A DNA stretch of 64,000 nt, taken from NCBI RefSeq assembly GCF_963678635.1, contig NC_087065.1, forward strand, positions 48,238,381 to 48,302,380, written 5' to 3'. This document shows, one piece after another, positions 13,743 to 22,924 of this stretch (within the stretch, counting starts at the first letter, position 1; every line of letters starts with the position of its first letter). The position numbers and the translations under genes were made by a program. The notes under the pieces were generated by a model. It worked only from the letters and a program-made list of their open reading frames with translations, was not told the origin of the DNA and ran no database searches. The DNA comes from Symsagittifera roscoffensis. Taxonomy: Eukaryota > Xenacoelomorpha > Acoela > Convolutidae.

Positions 13743-13795
13743 CTTGTCTACACTTCTTATGTAAAAGTAAAAGTTCAATATAACTCAAAATAGAC

Positions 13796-14862
13796 GTTTA
13801 GTTGCCTTGATTGACTCAGTTTTGACTATCTGAACTACACATGACTTATACGAGAAAACAACCAATGAAAGCTGACAAATGATGCCATGAGTTCAAAATG
13901 AATGTTTAAAAGAATTTGTCCTGCGTAATTTGTTTCGCTGGTCAAAAGACGCAAATTGGCCAGTAAAGCGATATAATATAGGCCAAAACAAAACAAAAAA
14001 AAGCCAAAAGGAAAACAGAAAAGCTGAAAAAAAATTATTTTGAAAAAGTTGAAAAAGAACTTTTATTAGGGTTTTTGGCATTTTGTGCGATCCAAAGGTA
14101 AGCATAAAAAATTTTCTTTCAAGGAAACGAATCAGAATTAGGTCAGTCAGCTGATCAAAACATATGCCGAAATCATTTGGGCAGAATAAAGATTTTAAGC
14201 GAAAAAAAGCATAAAAAGTCAAGGTAGTAAAGTTACAAACATCAAAGTTAAATCAGAACACTAAAAGATTTATTATGTTTGGAAAGCTAGAAAAAACAGC
14301 AACCCTGCTTTATGAAAAATAAGCAGACAAATAATAAGACGACACTTTTTTTGTGAACGGAATTTTTTCCGTTTGATAAGAAAAACAGATCCTGTCAGAT
14401 TCGAACCCAGGACCTTTGCCGTCCCGGGCGTATTTGTTGCTACCAGACCAAGTGTTCCGGAGAAAAAATTTATTGGCGGGAAAAAAGTCTATCGCAAGAG
14501 TAAACTTTAATTGAGCATGATCCATAACTATACATTTACCATTTTTGTATAAGTAGTTAATTTACTGATCAAAAACACCAATTGGCAAGACCGAAACCAA
14601 ATTTTACAAATGAGCTGCGTTAAATACCCATGACAAAAACAAAAGAGTCAACATATCTCATATTAGACTTTTAGTTGCCTTGATTGGCTCAGTTTTGACC
14701 ATCTGAACTACGCATGACTTAAACGAGAAAACAATCAAGGAAGTCTGACAAATGATGCCATGAGTTCAAAATGAATGTTTAAAAAAAACTCCAATTGGCA
14801 AGACCGAAACCAAATTTTACAGTTGAGCTGCTTAAATACCCATGACAAAAACAAAAGAGTCA
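13796..14862. repeat. Duplicated two-block repeat (A ... B A' B')
   Basis: Block A (13796-13908, around ttgccttgattgactcagtt) recurs as A' at about 14661-14780. Block B (14576-14651, around caattggcaagaccgaaacc) recurs as B' at 14789-14862. Copies are roughly 90% alike by eye. The order A-gap-B-A'-B' suggests a tandem A-B repeat whose first unit was split by about 665 bp of inserted DNA (13909-14575). Confidence 0.7.
14381..14460 (-). other. tRNA-like Pol III segment (degenerate tRNA or tRNA-derived SINE head)
   Basis: On the minus strand a B-box-like GGTTCGAATCT (14397-14408 region) lies about 40 bases after an A-box-like TGGTCTGGTAGC (14439-14450), and is followed by a T run (14381-14385) that could end Pol III transcription. 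The acceptor and T stems do not pair properly and the anticodon stem is short, so this is not a convincing functional tRNA. It lies in the DNA that splits the A/B repeat, which would suit a tRNA-derived SINE. Confidence 0.35.
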
Positions 14863-16359
14863 TAGCAAAACCATTAAAATGAAAAAAAAATCAATTAAAT
14901 AAAGTGATTTGTTTTGACGATCATCATTCTGATCTAAGGCTAAATATGTTACCAGTATAGCTTTTTCATCAATAATTTTCAAGTAGACAAAATGATTTTA
15001 TCACAAGAAACAAAGACACAAAACTACCTAACATTGCTTTTACCAGCGTTTCCAAGATCTATTGAGACTAGGGAAACTAATAGTGAGACTAGTTTTGGAC
15101 TAAGGAGATTCACAAATCTATCCAGCCGAGAGAAACATATGGTAAGTTAAGGCAATAGTTACTCAATGAGGTAACTCGGTCTAATCTCATGAGTTCAATG
15201 AACAGTTTAGCGACCCTTTTGGAACCAGATATAAACTTTATTTATTATTTGGTTATAAATTGGATATTTTATCTCTATAAAATATTTAATATTAACCAAT
15301 CACGATCCATCTAACTAACAACCCACTTATTTGTAAGTGCTGAAATTACTTGTAATTTCAGCACCAGAGAGATTTGAATTTAACTTAGGAATTAGTTACC
15401 TCTCCAAGAGAACTTTAGCAATCGCAATAAGCCAGTATACTCTAGATCTATTGAGACTAGCAGAGACTACTTAAACACCCTGAGACTAGTAGATATAAGA
15501 GTAAGATTAGGATCGGTATTAGACTAAGAAGTTGCACGAAACTATCCGGCCGAAAATAAGATAGCGTGACGAGCAGACGGTTACCCTATCCGAAATTACT
15601 CTATGAGTGAAACCTAGAACCTAACTCACCTGGTGCGACCATAAGTCTCGATCGAGACCTTAAAAAACAAATTCGCTTAGAACTACCAGATAGATTAGAA
15701 TTAGACAAAAATATTATCAAAACTGTTTCATGATAATAATCTAATTGAAATGTCTCTACGACTCAATAGATCAGAACCGCTACTCCGCGCAATACTAGAA
15801 CTACCAGGCGTTGGAAGAAGACCTCGGACAAGAGACGATCTACGACTACGAAGGAACTTACCATTAAGTTTCATGGTCGTACGGCAAAAGCCAGACCAAA
15901 TTTTTATATTTAGAATATTATTAACAAAGAATTTAGATTTTCATTTACAAACATAGAAACCTTGAAGAAAAATCTTCAATGAGTCCTGAAGGCGCTAAAT
16001 CCTATTTACTATTGTACAATAACGATTTATAAAAACATCTTAAATCGTTCCCTCTAAGTCTGCAGTAAAATTTAAAAAGATATCTGAAAAATATATTTAT
16101 TGAAAGAAAAAATAAAAATTAGTTGACATGATTATTAATTATTAGTATATACAAATCATCCTGGCATCCCCAGCGTCATCACCTAAACATAATAGCAATA
16201 ATTTAAACCACTAATATCATCAAACACTAAAATTTTTTATCAAATACATTCAAATTATCTTTAAAGGCTAATCCAAATTTTTACCTTTCTTTCATCCCAA
16301 CTTGTTCAATCTTAAACTAGATCATCAAGGCCTATCCTTGGATCAAACAGAACATCTTT
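14863..16359. other. Non-coding stretch with a diverged ~400 bp direct repeat
   Basis: Two related segments begin agatctattgagactag, at about 15055 and 15443. Both continue with actaag-ag and ctatcc-gccga landmarks, so the region holds an old direct duplication with ~390 bp offset. No coding motif is seen; the 68-codon frame at 15750-15956 has no recognisable feature. The region ends where the giant retroelement begins. Confidence 0.4.
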
Positions 16360-17229
16360 TGTGCCATTCTGCCAGATGGCACAGCGCAACCTTCCGGCGA
16401 CACGAGAAAAAACGAATAAAGGCCTTATTAACGAAAAAGTATTGCGAAGGAGGGTAGGAATATTCTAGAATTTTTATTTTCAAAATTTCGATTGAAAAGT
16501 GAATATTTCTGAGAAATACAAAAAGACGGCCATTTTGACGAAAAACGACGAAAAAGCAGAACAACGCCAAATAGTGTGAAAAACGGTCGCGCAAGAGACG
16601 AGAAATACGAAGCCTCTTATCGTGGCAACAAAGCACGATAAGACCCTTATCAGCAGATATTAGTGGAGAAGGAAGCTTCAGTGGGGAAGGAATATACCAC
16701 GGAACCCTCCCGGGACACAAATTGGAAGAGATAAGAGCGTTATTGCAGGAATATCACGTGAGCGGAGGCTTGGTCCCCCAGAGACTGTTTTATGTGAAGG
16801 GACTGTATAAAACTGACTGTATAGGTACTTGGATATCGTGAAACTTTAAATTAACACCGGTATAGTTTGATATTTTAGAATATGAGTAGCTAGAAAGAGG
16901 AAAGGGTCAATCCATCTCCAATGGATTTAATATAGAACTGTCACACAAAAACATATTAAATTAGGTTGTTCGAGCCGTGTTTTTAATGGCAATCACGTAG
17001 TCTGAGAATCCGAGACTCAGCTATGTGGTTGTGTTCGCATGTAAACGAAAGCTGATCAAAAGTCGTTAAAAATAGTAACTTTTTACTTAGCCCTAAACAG
17101 ACCAGAAAATCAACTGGCAAGGTCGAGACGTTGAAAAACGAGTAGGATTAAGGTAATTGACGCCTGCCAGTCGTTAATAGGTACTTTTTCTACGCTTCGT
17201 CGCTGTGTAGTATTTGGGCGAATGTTACA
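16360..17229 (+). repeat. 5' LTR of the giant retroelement
   Basis: 870 bp, TG...CA ends. It is about 97% identical to the 3' LTR, apart from a 12-base insertion there. A TATAAAA box lies at 16806-16812. A 118-125 codon open frame reads backwards through both LTRs but looks incidental. Confidence 0.93.
16806..16812 (+). promoter_or_regulatory. TATA box in 5' LTR
   Basis: TATAAAA about 420 bases before the LTR end, and the same in the 3' LTR (40259-40265). The position suits a U3/R boundary shortly downstream. Seen directly; function is inferred. Confidence 0.5.
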
Positions 17230-17241
17230 TAGACGTTTTTA

Positions 17242-17259
17242 TGGCGCTCCTGGGTGGGC
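17242..17259 (+). other. Candidate tRNA primer-binding site
   Basis: TGGCGCTCCTGGGTGGG starts 12 bases after the 5' LTR. It begins with the TGG expected opposite a tRNA CCA end, and its complement would make a plausible acceptor plus T-stem 3' strand. I cannot name the tRNA. The offset is longer than usual, so this is tentative. Confidence 0.4.
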
Positions 17260-17293
17260 CTGTCAAATCATGATCAGCAAGCGTTTCAGCGAC

Positions 17294-19380
17294 GAACCCT
17301 CCGCTCTGGGCGCATGCCCGAGTTAGAGGCCTTAATGACCGTTATTGTACTAGGGGGAAGGTGCGTACCCTCCGTCCAGTACTATTTAGCTTTTTAACTT
17401 AGTTAACACCGAAAATTCCGGGGGCCGGAGGGTTAGAGGTGGGAAGTCATGAGCCCGCTTGTCCCAAGGTCCCGGGACCAAAAACAATTAAAGAAAAAGC
17501 GTAAAACCAAACAAAAACAGTGTATAACCAACAAAAAGCCAAAAACAAATTCATTTGAAAACAAAAAAGTACAAAAAACAGTAAAAAATCCAAAAAAGAC
17601 CAAAAACAGTAAAAAACGTAAAGTGACAGTTTATATGTTATTTCCGGACGAGATGTGATCTGACCTTCCTATTTGTTGTTGTTTCAGATTGATTTATATC
17701 GTTTCTGATAGAAAGATTGTGTGTTTTGGTGAAGGGTTGGATACCCTCCCTCGAGTGTAATTTGAGTGTTTAAGCACGTTAATGGTGATTTTGCCGGTGA
17801 CCGGAGGGTAGGGTGGCAAGCTGACCAACGTGTTCCATACTCAACAGGCACATCAGGGACAACATCTGCAATTACTGTTGGGTATCGTTGAAGCAATTTC
17901 AGTATCGTTCGGGTACTATTTCATTAAAACTTAAGTGGTGGGGGGCACGATTGGCGTGGTCCGATTGTACCCTCCATCGATTAGAAATTTCCGAGTTAAT
18001 GGTCTTAATTCGGGTATTTTGGTGCAAAGGAGGGTATAGTACTATTCATTAACGACTACTAATAGGTCATTATCCTTATTACATATTACTTATCTCCTAA
18101 TTAGACCCAAGAAACACCCAAATTTTGTCGAAAATTATCGATTTTCGACCAAACTGTAGACCCCAAATTTTTGGATATCCGAGCTTTTCCGAACAGCAAA
18201 AAGCTTTTATATAGGGAGTAGCTACGTAGTTCGATCCCCCTAACTAGAGAAACCGAGTGAGAAAAGACTCAGTGAAAGTTGGAGAAAACCAAAATTTTTC
18301 GGTCAAAATTTCGATAATTTTCGGAATTTTCTCAATCTGTTTTGGGGATCGAGTTTTTGAGTTTTTAGAGTTAGAGCAATAAAATTTTTTGTGTTAGGAG
18401 CGTGCTAGCATAACGTGCTCGGCTGTTAGAAAAATTCTTGAGTAACCCTCCGATTAGCTCCGTAGATAGAGCTAACGAATTAAGGATTGGGAAAGGAAGG
18501 AATCGGAGGAATCGGAGTTACTGGCCAAATTTTTGTCTCCAAACCAATTTTGATCTAGTTTTTTGCACTATTCCAGTGCCGTACAGGGCTACTACGCTCG
18601 TTTCAATTATTTTTAGGCACTTTCGATAGGAATTGCGGAAAAAGTTTCTCAGAACCTATATAGGTGAAAAAAGGCCGTTTGGACAAACACGTTTTTGGCA
18701 ATTTCTCAAAGACTAGTCAACCGATCGGGATAATTTTGGTACCATAGGTCGACGTTTTGGACCATTTTTCTGGAACGCAACCGTTTTTGGGTTGATAATC
18801 TCGGAAAAGAAAAATTTTTTAGAATTTGTTGGTTCGGAGGGTCCAAATCACAGGTAACCCTCCGAGCGGCAGAAAATTTTATCAAAACACCTTTTTATCC
18901 AACTGGGAAGGTTTACCGTGTCAGCCAACCTAGTTTTAAGTCAGGTGGACCGCTTTTGGAGACTTTATCGCGGTAACATAACCTTTTTTCTTGATTTTTG
19001 GGGAACCCTCCGAAGTAACCCTCCGGAGTCAGCTAAACCCCTTAGCAACCCTCCTTAGTGGAAAATTTCCACGAGATCATCCAAAGCAGTTAAAACAGCC
19101 CCCCATAGAGAATTTAGCTTGTTTTGACGCTTCCTGAAGTTAATTGAAGGCCCTTCTAAGTGAGGTTCAGAAATTTGAAAATTTTGGAGGTACCCTCCGA
19201 AGTAACCCTCCGGAGCATATTCAGCATCTTATTGACCCTCCTTAGTAAATTTAAGGGGACCCTCCGAAGTAACTAGGGTGATCAAGGTACCCTCCGAAGT
19301 AGGCTAAGTGTCTTAACAACCCTCCGAAGTAACCCTCCGGAGTGTCTTAAACCTTCTAAACAACCTTCCTTGTTAGAAAC
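17294..19380 (+). repeat. Cluster of ACCCTCCG motifs
   Basis: ACCCTCC(G) or its complement CGGAGGGT occurs about 19 times. Three times it forms the composite accctccgaagtaaccctcc followed by gga (near 19005, 19193 and 19319). The forward and inverted versions could pair, and the paired form ccctccggag is partly self-complementary. Density is highest at 18995-19380. Confidence 0.8.
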
Positions 19381-19576
19381 TTGAGGGAACCTTTTGCGGC
19401 AATTTGGGAAACGGAAAATATCCATTTAATTAAAATCGTATTAGGATATTAGGCGTGCTTATTAGAATCATAAGAGCCCACTTTGACCCGGAAATTTGTG
19501 ATCAACTTTGGATTCTAGATCGGGTGTATCAGTAGTACCCGAACAAAATTTTTTTTGATTGTGATTTTGGTTGTGC

Positions 19577-19690
19577 GGTTGCCTTGAGCTAATTAATAGG
19601 AAAGTTCGGGCAATCCGGGAACAAATAAAAGAAGACCTCGGTGAGTGTATTAGGCAAATACACACTCACTTGAGAAGAAAAGTTGTTCCC
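19577..19690 (+). promoter_or_regulatory. Structured leader RNA, copy 1
   Basis: Hairpin 1 pairs ggttgcc (19577-19583) with ggcaatc (19609-19615), with an inner gagct/agttc stem. Hairpin 2 pairs gggaaca (19617-19623) with tgttccc (19684-19690), and inside it gtgagtg (19641-19647) with cactcac (19663-19669). Copy 2 keeps the same pairings with different bases, which supports a real RNA fold. Confidence 0.7.
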
Positions 19691-19761
19691 TACTCTCGTG
19701 CACTTGGAGTAGTCCGGGTGTGGGAGAGCTTTTTCATAGACTTTAGAAATTTTCGATCAGA

Positions 19762-19872
19762 GGTTGCCTTGAGCCACTTAATAGGACAGCTCGGGCAATC
19801 GCAGGGCACCTAAAAGAAGACCTCGGTGGGTGTATTAGGCAGATACACACCCACTTGAGAAGACTGTGTCCT
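19762..19872 (+). promoter_or_regulatory. Structured leader RNA, copy 2
   Basis: Same layout as copy 1, 185 bases downstream. ggttgcc (19762-19768) pairs with ggcaatc (19794-19800), and the inner stem is gagc/gctc. agggcac (19803-19809) pairs with gtgtcct (19866-19872), and gtgggtg (19826-19832) with cacccac (19848-19854). The differences from copy 1 are mostly paired changes. Confidence 0.7.
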
Positions 19873-20346
19873 GGGCTTTGTTCTTTCGGATCGTTCCGAT
19901 TGGGGGAAGTCTTTTTCTTTAAGACTAAGTTTTATTGATCTGTTTCTGAATCATCACTGCTTTTTATCAAAGATTGTTTAATTTTAACAAAGCAGTGACT
20001 TGATAAATTGTGTGGCGATAAATTGATTCTGACAAAAGGTCGCTGTCACCTGTAGGCTATTCTTATCTGATTATCTATTGTGTTTTGTGTGTTGATTATA
20101 TCTTGTGAAAATTTTGTGATACTGTTATACTATACGACAGGGTTGAGTTAGCATTATTTCAATACTGAGCAGGCCCTGTGTATGTGTAACTCTAACTGAG
20201 TCACTAAGATTGTCATTGAGAAACCTAAGGGACACTCTTGATACTTACGAGATCGAGGAGGCAGCGTTAAGTAATTTAACTTGAATTTGTTTGCGGTACG
20301 TGTGCGTCGCCATTAAATCATACGAATATTGTTTTTGTCACAAAGC

Positions 20347-20736
20347 ATGCAACGCAGGGACTCGTTAGGGTTGACTACTAAGATTCCCAGGCTGAGCAAG
20401 GGCAGCACGCGAAAATTTAAAAATAGGCGTAGCCAGTCCTCGTTTAGCAGCGCCTCCGACGTGTTTGCCGAAACCGAATCGACTAAAGGTCAACCTGATC
20501 TTTCAGTGAGCGAAATGAAATTAAGGAGCGAGAAAAACCTCGATGGCGATCAAAGGCGGAGCGCCGAAGCCGGAACCGCGAGCGAAACGCTTGTGGACCC
20601 CTTTGACGAGGGAGAACAGACGCTCATTCGACCCGACTTTGAACCGAGCGAGGACCTCGAGCGGGAGGAAGTCGAGAGGACGGAGGAGACCTCGGAGCGT
20701 TCCGAGGTCGAGCCGCGAGAGAAAGTGTTATTATAG
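20347..20736 (+). CDS. Small leader ORF upstream of gag (129 aa, unknown)
   Basis: The first ATG in this frame is at 20347; the frame itself is open slightly earlier. The product is charged and low in hydrophobics, basic and serine-rich at first and then very glutamate-rich (residues ~90-125, repeated E/R/S). No domain recognised. It ends at TAG 20734-20736, 19 bases before the gag ATG and in another frame. It could be a genuine leader protein or an N-terminal gag segment put out of frame by an indel. GC content matches the following gag. Confidence 0.5.
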   Translation: MQRRDSLGLTTKIPRLSKGSTRKFKNRRSQSSFSSASDVFAETESTKGQPDLSVSEMKLRSEKNLDGDQRRSAEAGTASETLVDPFDEGEQTLIRPDFEPSEDLEREEVERTEETSERSEVEPREKVLL

Positions 20737-20755
20737 GGATTGTCGAGTATAGGGA

Positions 20756-22315
20756 ATGTCCAAATCGGAGACCAAGAGTCATAGGTGGAGGGGAGAATAT
20801 TCACATTCGGCTAGTACCCACTCATCTCTGGCCAAGCAGAGCAACAACGCGATGATGTCGAGTATAAGCCCGAGTGAAGAACAACCGGGTTCGAAGGCCA
20901 AGAAGAGTTGGAAGTGTTTGTACGACGAGCGCATGGCGTCACTACCAACTGTAGGTTTAACGTCCAGTTATGACTACCCGGAGATAGCCCATCCGGATGT
21001 GAACTTCACACCGTGCCCAAGGAACGATATGAGCAGGAAGGCGTCGTCAGCCTCACCGACCAGGCCCATGTCAGATGGGATAACGATCGGAGCGTCATCA
21101 ACCTTCGACAGATTAATGACGTCGATGAGCAAGCAAAAAGGCGGTGCGTCATCAAGCACCAGGCTGCAGCCGCAGTTGACCTCATCTTCTCTGGGACTAA
21201 TCCCGTCATTTGGGGCCACTGGCGACATAAGTGACATGTTCGCTGGCGTAATGAATGGTCTAGATGAACTGAGACGGGACATGACTAAAAGAATAGATCA
21301 TGTTGATGAGAGAGCTCACAAAGGTCAAGAGAATCTGAGAGACGAACTAACGCACGTGAAGTCGCAGGCGAGGGTTGATCAGGCTCAGTTGATTCGCAAC
21401 ACCGATCAATGCCTGGCGGAGAGCCTGGCACAGGCAAACAAGGAGTCATACGAAAGAGAGGCTAGGATGACCAGGGAGATCGAACGATTGTTGAACGATC
21501 ATGATAGTACCTACGCCCACACGATGACTAGCCTGGAGAAAAGGTTAGATGCAAAGTCTGACTTAATGATGCGGAAGCTTGACGCGATCCTGAATGGGAG
21601 CAATTGGCAGGAGTGTTCCAACCCAAGGGAGCGCTCACGCCATGCGAATGATGGAGATGGTACGGGCAGCAATGCCAGAGCCCAGCAAGGCTCGAGAACG
21701 AACTACGAACCTAGAAACAAGGAGCGGCCAAGGGCAGCCCCATCGAGGCCTGGCTGGACGAATCCAGTCCCGCCAGAGGCAGACGCCAGCACGGAGACAA
21801 GGTTGCCAACTGTGCCACAAGTCAGTTCAGTACCAGATCTGACTACAGTCTCACAGGACACAACGATGTATGCCTCGATGTTTGATAGATCTCTCGAAAC
21901 ATTCATCACCAAGCTCTCGAAGTCAACCGAGAGAGGAGAGAGGTCAAGAAGGACACTGAAAAAGCCGAAGTCATATAAAGACGAGTCAGACGGCTGCATT
22001 GATACTTGGATAGAGGTGATGAAATTACACTTTGAGGAAGATAATCTCTCCAAGAAACAAGAGTGCAGCGCGCTAACAAGCAACCTGGAGGGTACTGCAC
22101 TAAGTTGTGTAATGGCGAAAAGAGCCAATGAGAGAGACAGCGCTCGCACGATATTCGACATCCTGCTGAATCGTTTCGGCTCTGGAGTACAAGGGCACCA
22201 GGCTATGGTGAAATTCGAAAAGAGGCGTCAAAGAGATGACGAGTCCATAGATAAATTTTTGGACGACCTTGAATTGCTTAGGAGGAGAAGCAACCCAGAT
22301 GAGAGAATATCCTAG
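20756..22315 (+). CDS. Gag, N-terminal and capsid part (ends at in-frame TAG)
   Basis: Starts with ATG at 20756. Residues ~1-160 are serine-rich and disordered. Residues ~165-280 are strongly helical with heptad-like L/I/M spacing, a likely coiled coil. Residues ~290-370 are low-complexity. Residues ~425-519 (dtWievMklhFee...) resemble the retrotransposon gag/capsid domain that builds the particle. The frame stops at TAG 22313-22315, but the same frame continues at once with capsid-like sequence and zinc knuckles, so this stop interrupts one gag gene. Either a nonsense mutation or readthrough could explain it; mutation is simpler, given other lesions in this copy. Confidence 0.8.
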   Translation: MSKSETKSHRWRGEYSHSASTHSSLAKQSNNAMMSSISPSEEQPGSKAKKSWKCLYDERMASLPTVGLTSSYDYPEIAHPDVNFTPCPRNDMSRKASSASPTRPMSDGITIGASSTFDRLMTSMSKQKGGASSSTRLQPQLTSSSLGLIPSFGATGDISDMFAGVMNGLDELRRDMTKRIDHVDERAHKGQENLRDELTHVKSQARVDQAQLIRNTDQCLAESLAQANKESYEREARMTREIERLLNDHDSTYAHTMTSLEKRLDAKSDLMMRKLDAILNGSNWQECSNPRERSRHANDGDGTGSNARAQQGSRTNYEPRNKERPRAAPSRPGWTNPVPPEADASTETRLPTVPQVSSVPDLTTVSQDTTMYASMFDRSLETFITKLSKSTERGERSRRTLKKPKSYKDESDGCIDTWIEVMKLHFEEDNLSKKQECSALTSNLEGTALSCVMAKRANERDSARTIFDILLNRFGSGVQGHQAMVKFEKRRQRDDESIDKFLDDLELLRRRSNPDERIS

Positions 22316-22924
22316 CGAAACTTGTCGATTGCTTCGAAGTTCATGGACGGAGTAAGGAGTGAGGAGTTGAAGACGATGTTGGCCACACACTTCACCCTGT
22401 CACTTGACCAGGTACCCACGCCCGACGATTTGCGTATGAAGTCACGCGAGTACTTACTCATAAAACCGAGGGCGCAAAACCGTTACAGCAATTATGGCAA
22501 CTATAGCGGGACAAACACTGGTGCGAATTCCAGTTGGTACAAACCTCGCGATGACATGGATAAAAAGAGGTCGTGTGCGAATTGTGGTTCGATGGACCAT
22601 CACGTTTCCGCGTGTTCTGCATACAAACAGAACATGAAGGCGATAGGCTACTTTCTCGAGGACGCCGACGCGACCGACGAGGATCATGAAGAGTACGTCA
22701 GAGGGCTCATCATGAAATATGGTCCGAGGTGTTTCTTCTGTAATTTGGAGGGACACTTCAAGTCGGATTGTACTCAATTTTGGGATGCAGTAGCGGACGC
22801 GAAACATCCCCGCCACGAAGAGGCGCTTTCGGGTGTCAAGGCCAGTCGAGCACGTCTGATGAACGAGGCTGAAAATCTCGGAGGAAGGAGACGACACCGA
22901 GCACCTTCACGACCAAAAAGGTAA
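22316..22924 (+). CDS. Gag, C-terminal part with two CCHC zinc knuckles
   Basis: Same frame as the preceding segment, directly after the TAG at 22313-22315. It completes the capsid-like domain and then has two CX2CX4HX4C knuckles, CANCGSMDHHVSAC (from residue ~87 of this segment) and CFFCNLEGHFKSDC (from ~139). These are the nucleocapsid motifs that bind the element's RNA. The end is arginine-rich. It stops at TAA 22922-22924 and overlaps the pol frame by ~50 bases, with pol in the -1 frame. Confidence 0.85.
   Translation, partial: RNLSIASKFMDGVRSEELKTMLATHFTLSLDQVPTPDDLRMKSREYLLIKPRAQNRYSNYGNYSGTNTGANSSWYKPRDDMDKKRSCANCGSMDHHVSACSAYKQNMKAIGYFLEDADATDEDHEEYVRGLIMKYGPRCFFCNLEGHFKSDCTQFWDAVADAKHPRHEEALSGVKASRARLMNEAENLGGRRRHRAPSRPKR

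Larger units (their letters stand above)
17230..20346 (+). other. 3.1 kb non-coding leader of the giant element
   Basis: There is no substantial ORF between the LTR and the first coding region. The open frame at 17449-17658 is an A-rich, lysine-rich low-complexity stretch. The leader is instead filled with repeated short motifs: a dispersed ACCCTCCG family (17.29-19.38 kb) and two copies of a foldable ~110 nt unit (19577-19690 and 19762-19872). A leader this long and structured would suit RNA packaging, dimerisation or cap-independent translation; this is inference. Confidence 0.7.

Noticed and set aside
14381..14460. Functional tRNA gene on the minus strand
   Set aside because: Boxes are present but the acceptor, anticodon and T stems do not pair properly.
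16343..16720. 125-codon minus-strand ORF in the 5' LTR, matched by a 118-codon one at 39817-40173
   Set aside because: The frame recurs only because the LTRs are near-identical; it runs against the element and has no recognisable motif.
17449..17658. Lysine-rich 69-codon ORF in the giant element leader
   Set aside because: It translates an A-rich low-complexity tract and has no domain.
22313..22315. Programmed readthrough of the gag TAG
   Set aside because: No recognisable readthrough context, and other stops in this copy point to ordinary nonsense mutation.
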